A stretch of 5,965 nt of DNA from Limnoraphis robusta CS-951 (GTDB taxonomy: Bacteria; Cyanobacteriota; Cyanobacteriia; Cyanobacteriales; Microcoleaceae), in NCBI RefSeq assembly GCF_000972705.2, contig NZ_LATL02000245.1:11133-17097 (forward strand), in the 5' to 3' direction. Shown here one piece after another: positions 1 through 5,535 of this stretch. The translations under genes were made by a program, and so were the position numbers. The notes under the pieces are model-generated. The model was given only the letters and a program-made list of their open reading frames with translations. It searched no databases and had not been told where the DNA came from. The first letter of the stretch is position 1, and every line of letters begins with the position of its first letter.

Positions 1-96
1 ATTATATTTTTCTCCCAAATAGGGTAAGAGCTGATCCCGTAGACTAATCAGCACAACTCGTTCGTCATCTACACAAATAATAGCGGGTTTGCCCAT
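1..96 (-). CDS. Response regulator, receiver domain N-terminus (partial)
   Basis: The reverse strand from 96 down to the window edge encodes 32 residues, beginning MGKPAIICVDDERVVLISLR. This is the first beta strand and acidic pocket of a CheY-like receiver: strand AIICV, then the Asp-Asp-Glu cluster (D10, D11, E12) that binds Mg2+ in this fold. The phosphoacceptor Asp and everything after it lie outside the window, so an output domain cannot be judged. The ATG at 94-96 is preceded by AGAGGGAGA about 4-6 bases upstream, a good ribosome binding site. The gene lies downstream of, and in the same orientation as, the sensor kinase at 549-2252, so it is the likely phosphorelay partner. The 452-base gap may nevertheless give it its own promoter. 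From family knowledge, stand-alone receivers with this VDDE(R)-type opening often sit next to GAF kinases in cyanobacteria; the pairing here is inference. Confidence 0.85.
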   Translation of the reverse strand, partial: MGKPAIICVDDERVVLISLRDQLLPYLGEKYN

Positions 97-368
97 AGAT
101 TCTCCCTCTATATTTTTGGTTTCCCAACCTCTTCGTCTTGAAAATTAATGATTTTCAAGGAGATTCCCAACTTTGATTCTGGTTTTAGAGGTCAATTCTT
201 TTGAATAATCAATTAAAGTTTATATTAGACTGAGTTTTAGGTTAACGTTTAAGTCCCTCTGAAAAGACTAAAGCCGTAAGAATTTTTACTGACTCTGAAA
301 TTTATTCTATAGCACTACGCATCATGGTTAGGACATTAGTAAAAGCTGAAAACCTTTTTTAGTCTAAC

Positions 369-397
369 TTTTGCCTTTTGCCTCTTGCCTCTTGCCT
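369..397. repeat. Tandem heptamer repeats TTTTGCC / TCTTGCC
   Basis: Four head-to-tail 7-base units are visible: TTTTGCC at 369 and 376, then TCTTGCC at 383 and 390, followed by a final T. The two variants differ at the second base only. Intergenic short tandem heptamers are a known feature of filamentous cyanobacterial genomes (the STRR class). This particular unit is assigned to that class by resemblance, not by a search. It lies between the sensor kinase and its probable response regulator. Confidence 0.75.
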
Positions 398-410
398 AGC
401 GCGTAGCGCT
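398..410. repeat. Small palindromic repeat AGCGCGTAGCGCT
   Basis: This is a perfect inverted repeat, AGCGC-GTA-GCGCT (5-bp arms, 3-base centre), directly abutting the heptamer tract. Its high GC content contrasts with the AT-rich surroundings. It looks like a dispersed palindromic element of the kind scattered through cyanobacterial intergenic regions. It is not followed by a T run, so a terminator role is not supported. Confidence 0.55.
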
Positions 411-548
411 ATAACCCAAACAGACCCTCTCGAATGATTGAGTCAACGGATGTCCGATGCGATTAACCCTGTCGATCCAGTGGGTTTAAAGATTGACTAT
501 TTTCCCACCCTAATCATCAGGATAAGCTGAAATTTCAACCCGATCTGT

Positions 549-2252
549 TCAAATTGAACTGATTTTACTCGAAGATGTAATGGCCTGATGAATGGGCAAC
601 CAGACTGTAAAGGTTGTTCGTCCTGGTTGACTTTCCACCTCTATCTGTCCATGATGTTGCTGAATAATCTGACGGGCAATATCTAACCCCAAGCCTGTCC
701 CAACTCCGGCGACCTTAGTCGTAAAGAAGGGTTCAAAGATTTTGTCTTGGATCTCAGCAGGAATACCACAACCGGAGTCTGTCACTTGAACTCGGATCAA
801 ACCCTGATGGCCAGTCGCGGTGATGTCTAATTTTCCCTGACGTCCCATTGCCTGAATCGCATTATGAATCAGATTAGCCCAGACTTGATTGAGTTGTTCA
901 GGATAACATACAATCTCAGGTAGATCTTGATAGCTGGTACTCACTTGAATCCCCTGTTTTAACTGATGTTGGTAAAGAATTAAAACGCTATCAATTTCTT
1001 CAGCAATTTGAGCGCTAATCATGCGATCGCAAGGATCAGGATGAACGTAACGTTTGAGAGCGGAAACAATCGTTGAAGCTTTATCGACAGCCAGCTTAAT
1101 ATTTTCACTATTTCTCTGTTGCAGCGTCAAATGATAAGCCGTGTCTAAAATTTCGCTATGATTCTGATTTTGTAAGAGGCGTAAAATCCCAGGCGTTGCT
1201 TCTTTTATCCCCATTTCGACTAACATGGTGGCGATTGTTTCTGCTTGTTCAATTCCTTGGCGGGTTAACTGTTCTTCCAGGCTGCGTTTGAACTGACGTT
1301 CTTCTCGGAAAGACAGAGGAATATGACTCGGGCGACTGGCGGCTAATAATGCCATCAAATCTTCTTGTTGAGTTCCAGACCGTTTTCCCAGTAAAGAAGG
1401 CAGTTGTTTTAAGGTGCGATCAAAGGCATGAGAAAGGTTCTGAACCGAAGCATAAATTGCTGCCAAAGGCGTATTAACTTCGTGAGCAATTCCCGCAATT
1501 AGTTGTCCGAGAGCGACCATTTTTTCGGATTGTACCAGTTTTTTTTGAGTCTTTTTTAACTCCCTCAAGGTTTCCGAAAGGGCTTGAGTTTTTTCGGCTA
1601 CTTTTTGATTGAGATTGCTGTATCGACAAGCATTTTTTAAGGCGCTCGCCATCCCTGGAGAGAGGCGATTAAACAGTTCTCGATATTCGGGAGTAAAAGC
1701 GTAGGATGTGAAATAATTTTCTAAGTATAAAATAGCAATCAGTTCACCGTGAAGTCGCAGGGGAAGACAAAGGAGAGACAGAGGTTTAACGGGACTATTA
1801 GGAATGAGATCCACTTCATTCTCAACATCGTTCAACAGTAGAGAAGTTTGAGTGTGAAGGACGCGATTAACAATCAGCCTCATCAACGGACTTTCAACGG
1901 TTTCTAAGGGCAGAGATTGTAAGATGTCTACCGTCTCAGACTCGAGACTTCCAGAGGCTTCGATTACCCATTGACCGGATTTTTCGAGAATCAGCCATGC
2001 TTGACTAGCGACAGGGGTTTCTAGAATCACCTCGATTAATTGAATCAGGAGATTGTTAAGTTCGAGTTCTTGGGAGAGGGCGCCCGAGGTGGCGAGTACC
2101 CAATTTAGATCCAAGCGGGTAGAACTTTTCGGGGCGGAAGTTCCACGCAGTCGGAAAGGTTCACGGGTCTGTCTATCGGGGAGCGGACAAGACAGTCTGA
2201 AGGTTGCACCGGATGATTCAAAATTATTGTGATCGCTATTCAGTCGCCTCAT
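549..2252 (-). CDS. GAF-domain sensor histidine kinase
   Basis: This is a 567-aa soluble sensor kinase of a two-component system, expected to autophosphorylate a histidine and pass the phosphate to a receiver such as the one at 1-96. Residues below count from the ATG at 2252. About 50-209 is a GAF domain (opening [16 protein letters not shown], with LCLPL and [11 protein letters not shown] strands). About 211-244 is a coiled coil. The H-box is [10 protein letters not shown] with phosphoacceptor H257. About 278-378 is a helical insert, and the second dimerisation helix is about 380-403. The ATPase follows: N-box [10 protein letters not shown] (N464), G1 DSGCGIP (492-498), F-box EPFFTTK, G2 GTGLGLD (518-524). 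No transmembrane segment is seen, so it is probably cytoplasmic. The ATG at 2252 is preferred because GAGAG lies 5 bases upstream. A GTG at 2318 would add 22 residues but has no Shine-Dalgarno. The catalytic motifs are intact. The GAF resembles those of cyanobacterial Ser/Thr-kinase-GAF-histidine multikinases; its ligand is unknown. Confidence 0.93.
   Translation of the reverse strand: MRRLNSDHNNFESSGATFRLSCPLPDRQTREPFRLRGTSAPKSSTRLDLNWVLATSGALSQELELNNLLIQLIEVILETPVASQAWLILEKSGQWVIEASGSLESETVDILQSLPLETVESPLMRLIVNRVLHTQTSLLLNDVENEVDLIPNSPVKPLSLLCLPLRLHGELIAILYLENYFTSYAFTPEYRELFNRLSPGMASALKNACRYSNLNQKVAEKTQALSETLRELKKTQKKLVQSEKMVALGQLIAGIAHEVNTPLAAIYASVQNLSHAFDRTLKQLPSLLGKRSGTQQEDLMALLAASRPSHIPLSFREERQFKRSLEEQLTRQGIEQAETIATMLVEMGIKEATPGILRLLQNQNHSEILDTAYHLTLQQRNSENIKLAVDKASTIVSALKRYVHPDPCDRMISAQIAEEIDSVLILYQHQLKQGIQVSTSYQDLPEIVCYPEQLNQVWANLIHNAIQAMGRQGKLDITATGHQGLIRVQVTDSGCGIPAEIQDKIFEPFFTTKVAGVGTGLGLDIARQIIQQHHGQIEVESQPGRTTFTVWLPIHQAITSSSKISSI
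1023..1030. repeat. HIP1 octamer GCGATCGC
   Basis: This is a perfect copy of the HIP1 palindrome, which is strongly over-represented in many cyanobacterial genomes. It lies inside the kinase gene, at codons for the CDR stretch. It is useful mainly as a lineage marker. Confidence 0.8.
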
Positions 2253-2340
2253 GTGTTCTCTCAATCCCTCTGAAAAATCAACCACAGTCGCAAACTGATC
2301 TGTTTTCCGTGACAGCACTATAGTGCCGAAAGTTGTCTTT

Positions 2341-2368
2341 ATTTTAGCGATGTCTTCTGATGGGTCAA
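2341..2368 (-). promoter_or_regulatory. Predicted sigma-70-type promoter of the sensor kinase
   Basis: On the minus strand TTGACC (2363-2368) and TAAAAT (2341-2346) are 16 bases apart. Each matches its consensus hexamer (TTGACA, TATAAT) at five of six positions. Transcription would start near 2334, giving a leader of roughly 80 bases to the ATG at 2252, but only about 16 bases and no ribosome binding site to the GTG at 2318. This supports the ATG start and argues against coding sequence further upstream. Confidence 0.55.
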
Positions 2369-2473
2369 GTTGATGGAGCGTTTCCCTAACTATCTTTGAG
2401 AAGGATACATTTGGGGTCGTTATCGCTATATGATGAACATCTGCTATTTTCCGACGATCAGATTTTGAATCCG

Positions 2474-2479
2474 TATAAT
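2474..2479 (+). promoter_or_regulatory. Candidate -10 element for the protease gene
   Basis: A perfect TATAAT occurs on the strand and in the region expected for the protease promoter. No good -35 hexamer sits 16-18 bases upstream; TTCCGA at 19 bases is poor. The leader would be long, about 180 bases to the ATG at 2664. The match may be chance in AT-rich DNA, or the promoter may depend on an activator. Confidence 0.25.
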
Positions 2480-2663
2480 TCCTTGCAACCCAGGGCTTGA
2501 GTGAATTTGATGTTGTCGAAAGTCGGCCGAGTCATCAGCAGTTAACAACGAATGACTGTGATCCCTAATTTGATCTTGCCGTTTGGTCATTCAACTGCTA
2601 CGCTAGCTGACTAAGACTGTGGTGTGAATTTTATTTTTTTAATTTTGGGCATCCTGATTTTAG

Positions 2664-3638
2664 ATGGGATTGACAGAAGCAGATCGACGGCGATCACTCG
2701 AGGCAATCGGAATTTTTTTGAAAAAAACACAATTTACAACAAAAACACCAGATACTATGCTTTTTAATCAAAATCAATCCAATAAAAACTGTTTTGCTGC
2801 CGTTCCCCAATTGTCTCGTTCATTTTTAAAAACGGTGGTATTGGGAACTCAGGTGATCGGTGCCTCATTGTTCTTTCTTGGGGTTAACCTCCCGGCGGCT
2901 GACAGTCGCACTCCATCTCATTCTGCTGCTTATACCATGTCTTCCCCTTCAGCTTCCGAAAACCTCCCGCCAGCTTCAGTCTCAGAAATGGCACGTCAGG
3001 TAACGGTGAGAATTTTTGCCAATCGTAGTGTTGGGTCGGGTGTGATTATTAACCGTTCAGGACAAGGATACACCCTGATTACAAATGCTCATGTGGTCGG
3101 AAATCACTCCGGTAATTTTATGATTTTGACCGCAGATGGACAAATGCACGGGGGACGCCTGATTTCCTCATCCAACCATCTCGATTTAGCGGTGTTGCAG
3201 TTTAATAGCAGTCGCTCCTATCAAGTGGCAACGATGGGAGATAGCAATCGGGTTGCTGTCGGAGAAAAGGTGATGGCGGCGGGATTTCCCAATTGGTTGA
3301 ATACAACGCCAGGACAGATGCAAGACACTCGGGACTGGGGAAATCGGCCGTTTCAACTCACTGAAGGTCAAGTGGGAATGGTACCGAACCGAACCTTAGT
3401 TGAAGGCTATCAACTGGGTTATACCAACGACATCCGTAGTGGAATGAGTGGTGGCCCTGTGTTTAACCAACGGGGTGAACTGATTGCGATTAACGGTCGT
3501 TCTAAGTTTGCCCTCTCAGCCGATAAGGTTTATCGCTATACTGATGGTTCCGCTCCTTCTCCTGAACAAGTTCAACAAATGAAAGCTCTCAGTTGGGCGA
3601 TTCCCATTTCTAATATGCCGTTACGCGGAATGTCTTAG
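2664..3638 (+). CDS. Trypsin-like serine protease (S1 fold), exported or membrane-anchored
   Basis: This is a 324-aa protein with a chymotrypsin-fold protease core, expected to cleave peptide bonds in the periplasm or at the membrane. All three catalytic residues are visible: H143 in LITNAHVVG, D174 in NHLDLAVLQF, and S262 in SGMSGGPVFN. The oxyanion-loop glycines are intact. A hydrophobic stretch at about 54-76 is a signal peptide or anchor, followed by a Ser/Pro-rich linker and the core from about 108 to 316. No PDZ domain follows, unlike Deg/HtrA proteases. It resembles the simple cyanobacterial 'trypsin-like peptidase' group, so substrates are unknown. The ATG at 2664 directly follows an in-frame TAG and is the longest start. 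The ATG at 2757 (residue 32) would give a more normal signal-peptide length. Neither has a clear Shine-Dalgarno. It is divergent from the kinase and convergent with the small genes at 3672-5324. Confidence 0.92.
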   Translation: MGLTEADRRRSLEAIGIFLKKTQFTTKTPDTMLFNQNQSNKNCFAAVPQLSRSFLKTVVLGTQVIGASLFFLGVNLPAADSRTPSHSAAYTMSSPSASENLPPASVSEMARQVTVRIFANRSVGSGVIINRSGQGYTLITNAHVVGNHSGNFMILTADGQMHGGRLISSSNHLDLAVLQFNSSRSYQVATMGDSNRVAVGEKVMAAGFPNWLNTTPGQMQDTRDWGNRPFQLTEGQVGMVPNRTLVEGYQLGYTNDIRSGMSGGPVFNQRGELIAINGRSKFALSADKVYRYTDGSAPSPEQVQQMKALSWAIPISNMPLRGMS

Positions 3639-3650
3639 TCGCTGCTTGCC

Positions 3651-3663
3651 TCAGACTGTCTGA
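3651..3663. repeat. 13-base palindrome between convergent genes
   Basis: TCAGACTGTCTGA is a perfect inverted repeat (6-bp arms around one base) in the 33-base gap between the protease stop and the stop of the convergent 86-aa gene. A second short hairpin, CCAG-ATTA-CTGG at 3667-3678, follows and ends in TTTT. Together they might act as a weak bidirectional transcription stop, but neither is a convincing intrinsic terminator. Confidence 0.35.
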
Positions 3664-3671
3664 TCTCCAGA

Positions 3672-3932
3672 TTACTGGTTTTGAATTTTGGAGACGGAGA
3701 TCGCTGAACCTGTAGTGGGGTCTGTCACTTCGTAGCGATAGATGGTGACTCCTCCCTGTCTGATGCGATTGATTTCTTCTGTATGATCTTCGCTATGGTA
3801 TCGAGCGGAAGGTGTTCTAGGCGTTTCGCTGATCACGCCTAACAAACCAATCGTGACTAAAGCAACAGCCGCAGAAATTTTCACGGGGTTATTCAGGTTT
3901 TGATTGTTGAGTTTGATTGATTTGCCAAACAT
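3672..3932 (-). CDS. Small single-helix membrane-anchored protein (unknown function)
   Basis: This 86-aa protein is not recognised as any known family. Residues 1-15 are polar with two lysines (KSIKLNNQNLNN). Residues about 16-34 form one hydrophobic helix (VKISAAVALVTIGLLGVI), an uncleaved anchor or signal with no obvious AxA site. The remaining about 50 residues are hydrophilic. An acidic/His patch (HSEDHTEE) comes first, followed by a beta-like tail around TIYRYEVTDPTTGSAISVSK. With N-in topology the tail would face the periplasm or lumen. The ATG at 3930-3932 has AGAGGAA six bases upstream (3939-3945 on the reverse strand), which strongly supports a real gene. It converges with the protease, leaving 33 bases between stops, and is 84 bases downstream of the doubtful 74-aa ORF. 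Confidence 0.75.
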   Translation of the reverse strand: MFGKSIKLNNQNLNNPVKISAAVALVTIGLLGVISETPRTPSARYHSEDHTEEINRIRQGGVTIYRYEVTDPTTGSAISVSKIQNQ

Positions 3933-4016
3933 GATCAGTTCCTCTGTAGATGGGGTTGAGATAATTGAATAGTGAACTGCACTGGGGAGATGAATTTTTT
4001 CGGGTTGAGGAAAGCG

Positions 4017-4241
4017 TTATTGTCCAACTGGGTTGGAAACTTTCATCTCAGAAGACTTGCACTCTGTCAGGGAGGGAAGATTTTGCTCAAGTCTCAATGT
4101 CAGTTGGGTCTTTTGAGATTTGACATGAACCTGAAGGCTGAGAGTTGTAATGATGGCGATCGCCATAATACAGGCTTCTGTGATTGTCAGATTTGAGCTT
4201 TCGATGCTTCCCTGAATTGATGCTTTCTTGACCGAGTTCAT
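4017..4241 (-). CDS. Possible small hydrophobic protein (74 aa, uncertain)
   Basis: This open frame of 74 codons follows the 110-aa secreted-protein gene on the same strand, with only 12 bases between that gene's stop and this ATG. That is compatible with translational coupling. It has one hydrophobic segment at about 22-40 (TEACIMAIAIITTLSLQVHV) flanked by polar sequence, similar in layout to the anchored 86-aa product downstream. Against it: no Shine-Dalgarno precedes the ATG, no family is recognised, and the hydrophobic run owes part of its AIA sequence to a HIP1 palindrome (4155-4164). An ORF of the same length on the opposite strand (3972-4196) is equally open, so openness is weak evidence. 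It could be non-coding leader for the 86-aa gene. Confidence 0.4.
   Translation of the reverse strand: MNSVKKASIQGSIESSNLTITEACIMAIAIITTLSLQVHVKSQKTQLTLRLEQNLPSLTECKSSEMKVSNPVGQ
4155..4164. repeat. HIP1 palindrome GGCGATCGCC
   Basis: This is a perfect ten-base palindrome containing the HIP1 octamer GCGATCGC in its common extended form. It lies inside the uncertain 74-aa ORF and supports cyanobacterial origin. Confidence 0.8.
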
Positions 4242-4253
4242 AGAGACTAGAGA

Positions 4254-4586
4254 TTAGAAGTAACGTTTGAGTTTGTTATTCTCCCAGTCAACTTCTACTT
4301 CCCATCTCTGCTGGTTCTTGTCCATCTGTGAGTTAATGTTTTCACTCACTTGATTGAGATTGTTGCGCGAGAGTCCAGGCTGAGACTGAACTTCCAATTG
4401 ATCTAAACTGACACTCAACACATTATTGTTGAGATCTTGATCAAGAACTTGATTGTTAGTCTCGTGAACTTCTTGCACTCTAGAATAAGAAGTTGTTGTC
4501 ACTGCGGAGATTTCTTCTTGAGCGAAGGAGGGATAGGCAAAGCTAGCCGTTAGAAGCAGTGCGGTGGTGAATTGGATTGCTTTCAT
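4254..4586 (-). CDS. Small secreted protein with signal peptide (unknown function)
   Basis: This 110-aa protein starts MKAIQFTTALLLTASFAYPS. It has a classic Sec signal peptide: Lys2, a hydrophobic core at about 4-15 and a likely cleavage SFA|Q after residue 22. The mature part of about 88 residues is polar and rich in Asn and Gln, with many Ser and Val, and no cysteine. It has a predicted helical or disordered middle (repeated LDQ/LNN-type runs) and a charged Trp-containing tail (QQRWEVEVDWENNKLKRYF). No family is recognised. The ATG at 4586 is chosen over an upstream in-frame ATG at 4628 because GAGGG sits six bases before it (4593-4597, reverse strand) and because the signal peptide begins exactly there. 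It lies 159 bases downstream of the COP23-like gene on the same strand, and a 12-bp inverted repeat lies between them. Confidence 0.78.
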   Translation of the reverse strand: MKAIQFTTALLLTASFAYPSFAQEEISAVTTTSYSRVQEVHETNNQVLDQDLNNNVLSVSLDQLEVQSQPGLSRNNLNQVSENINSQMDKNQQRWEVEVDWENNKLKRYF

Positions 4587-4673
4587 AGTAAGCCCTCGTG
4601 AAGTTCTGATATGTTGACGATTCTTCAATCAAGGCGATCAAGTTCGTTGAGCGTTGTTTAGCGTTGGAGAATA

Positions 4674-4722
4674 CGGGAGTTGTTAAAACCAATCTATTTT
4701 GTTGCTTTTGTAACAACTCCCG
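4674..4722. repeat. Perfect 12-bp inverted repeat (long hairpin)
   Basis: CGGGAGTTGTTA (4674-4685) and TAACAACTCCCG (4711-4722) are perfect reverse complements around a 25-base AT-rich spacer. The structure lies 24 bases past the stop codon of the COP23-like gene and about 90 bases before the start of the 110-aa secreted-protein gene, both on the minus strand. Neither strand has a T run after the second arm, so it is not a standard intrinsic terminator. It could instead be an mRNA-stabilising 3' hairpin, an attenuating leader structure, or an operator. Confidence 0.7.
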
Positions 4723-4745
4723 AGGGTTCCATCTGGTAAGCTCAA

Positions 4746-5324
4746 TTAGTTGTAAAGCGGCTCACCACTCGCAGTTGCATCTCCGTAGTCTTGCAAGTGT
4801 TCAACGAACACATCGCCTTGTTCCCGATTTCCAGGAGATAAGGTGAACACTACATTTTCAAAATTAGCGTCACCCGGTTCTGCTGAAGCAAAGATTACTG
4901 TTTCATAGTTGACGACTCCGGCTTGATACATTTCTTCTAAAGTCGTTACGCCTAAAGATTCAGCCAAGTTCGTTAAACGAGTGCTAATGGCTTGGGCGCG
5001 ACGTTCCGGAGTGTATGATCCTTGAGGATCGCTAGAAGAAAGAGTCACTTGCCAAATGACTAAAGGTTCAGATGCAACCTGGACGACTTCCCGTTTCAGT
5101 AAAGAATTTCCACCGAGAAGACCAGGATAACGAGTGTCGTAGGTTTCCCGTACAATCATGGGAACCGTACCATATTGATTCTTTTCTGGGTCAATTTCAA
5201 CTGTTTGAAAGACAACCCGTTCTTTAGTAAATGTATCCGGTTGAGCTTTGGCTTGGGAAATACCAACGACTAAACCAGCAGTTACGATAGCGGTGGTGAT
5301 GAATGCTTTGATGGCGCTTTTCAT
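4746..5324 (-). CDS. Exported COP23-like protein lacking cysteines
   Basis: This 192-aa protein has a clear Sec signal peptide (MKSAIKAFITTAIVTAGLVV...) with cleavage expected at AKA|Q after residue 27. The mature part carries, in order, EPLVIWQV (86-93), YTPERR with a following ISTRL helix (104-117), a LEEMYQAGVVNYETVIF stretch (129-145), and VVFTLSPG (158-165). This order matches what I recall of the cyanobacterial COP23 family (circadian oscillating protein of Cyanothece, a membrane-associated 23-kDa protein of unknown biochemical role). COP23 proteins usually carry conserved cysteines, for example after the YTPxRR motif and near VIC. Here those places hold Ala110 and Phe145, and the whole protein has no cysteine. 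The start at 5324 is fixed by GGAGGT seven bases upstream (5332-5337, reverse strand). An ATG-initiated extension to 5381 is unlikely. The long upstream region is rich in inverted repeats. Confidence 0.8.
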   Translation of the reverse strand: MKSAIKAFITTAIVTAGLVVGISQAKAQPDTFTKERVVFQTVEIDPEKNQYGTVPMIVRETYDTRYPGLLGGNSLLKREVVQVASEPLVIWQVTLSSSDPQGSYTPERRAQAISTRLTNLAESLGVTTLEEMYQAGVVNYETVIFASAEPGDANFENVVFTLSPGNREQGDVFVEHLQDYGDATASGEPLYN

Positions 5325-5369
5325 AAGTTTGACCTCCAGGTGCTTAAAGAGAGGTTGTTTTGTTCGGTA

Positions 5370-5414
5370 TGTTCTTAACATTAAACCAATCCTATAACCC
5401 TGTCAGTAAGAACA
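5370..5414. repeat. 8-bp inverted repeat upstream of the COP23-like gene
   Basis: TGTTCTTA (5370-5377) and TAAGAACA (5407-5414) are perfect reverse complements with a 29-base spacer, 46-90 bases upstream of the start codon. On the minus strand the spacer contains CTGACA and, 15 bases later, TTTAAT, a short-spaced promoter-like pair. The repeat could be a two-site operator bracketing the promoter, though this promoter call is weak. Confidence 0.45.
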
Positions 5415-5456
5415 AAGTAATGTGTTCCAGACGTTTTATTGGTCTGGGTGTTACTT
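5415..5456. repeat. Two-part inverted repeat (imperfect hairpin)
   Basis: The outer arms are AAGTAA (5415-5420) and TTACTT (5451-5456). The inner arms are CCAGAC (5427-5432) and GTCTGG (5442-5447) around a 9-base loop. The two perfect 6-bp stems are separated by an asymmetric internal loop (6 and 3 bases). It directly abuts the preceding inverted repeat. Confidence 0.45.
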
Positions 5457-5479
5457 GAAAGTTAGGCAAAAGTGATCGA

Positions 5480-5535
5480 AAAGTAAGTGAGATTTTTGGG
5501 TGTTGTATTTCTTCTTACAATCTCCGGGTTACTTT
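5480..5535. repeat. Second two-part inverted repeat (imperfect hairpin)
   Basis: The outer arms are AAAGTAA (5480-5486) and TTACTTT (5529-5535). The inner arms are GAGATT (5489-5494) and AATCTC (5519-5524) around a 24-base loop. The plan is the same as in the neighbouring 5415-5456 structure: outer AAGTAA-type arms with a different inner stem. Confidence 0.45.

Larger units (their letters stand above)
97..548. other. Intergenic region between response regulator and sensor kinase
   Basis: There is no convincing gene here: the only ATG-initiated frames seen are under 20 codons. It holds the heptamer repeat tract (369-397) and the adjoining small palindrome (398-410). An 8-bp inverted repeat, AGACTAAA at 265-272 and TTTAGTCT at 358-365, has an 85-base spacer. 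A 10-bp palindrome, TGAAATTTCA at 528-537, lies just past the kinase stop codon. No hairpin followed by a T run was found, so a terminator for the kinase is not evident and read-through into the response regulator remains possible. No clear sigma-70 promoter for the regulator was recognised. Confidence 0.6.
2253..2663. other. Divergent intergenic/promoter region between kinase and protease
   Basis: These 411 bases separate the two divergently oriented genes (345 bases if the kinase starts at the GTG at 2318). The region holds a strong minus-strand promoter candidate at 2341-2368 and a perfect plus-strand TATAAT at 2474-2479. The kinase reading frame stays open on the minus strand up to a TGA at 2532-2534, but from 2531 to 2319 it contains no ATG, GTG or TTG. 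That stretch is therefore taken as non-coding. No separate small gene was found. Confidence 0.6.

Noticed and set aside
369..410. CRISPR array
   Set aside because: The repeats are 7 bases long and directly adjacent, with no spacers; no cas gene is present in the window.
480..508. GTGGG/CCCAC stem as a kinase terminator
   Set aside because: Only five base pairs, a 19-base loop and no T run on the relevant strand.
3186..3371. 61-codon open frame on the minus strand
   Set aside because: It lies wholly inside the protease core, opposite the catalytic Asp region, with no ribosome binding site or recognisable product.
3667..3682. CCAG-ATTA-CTGG hairpin with TTTT as a terminator
   Set aside because: A four-base-pair stem is too weak, and it overlaps the stop codon of the minus-strand gene. 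Kept only as a note with the neighbouring palindrome.
3972..4196. 74-codon open frame on the plus strand
   Set aside because: It is antisense to the small minus-strand genes, has no hydrophobic or family signature, and breaks the consistent strand order of the cluster.
4587..4628. N-terminal extension of the 110-aa secreted protein
   Set aside because: The extension would bury the signal peptide 14 residues in. The inner ATG has a good ribosome binding site and a standard signal peptide start.
4664..4846. 60-codon open frame on the plus strand
   Set aside because: It runs through the 12-bp inverted repeat and antisense to the end of the COP23-like gene; composition and context do not support coding.
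5325..5381. N-terminal extension of the COP23-like protein
   Set aside because: The extended start spans the GGAGGT ribosome binding site and displaces the signal peptide. The inner ATG is far better supported.
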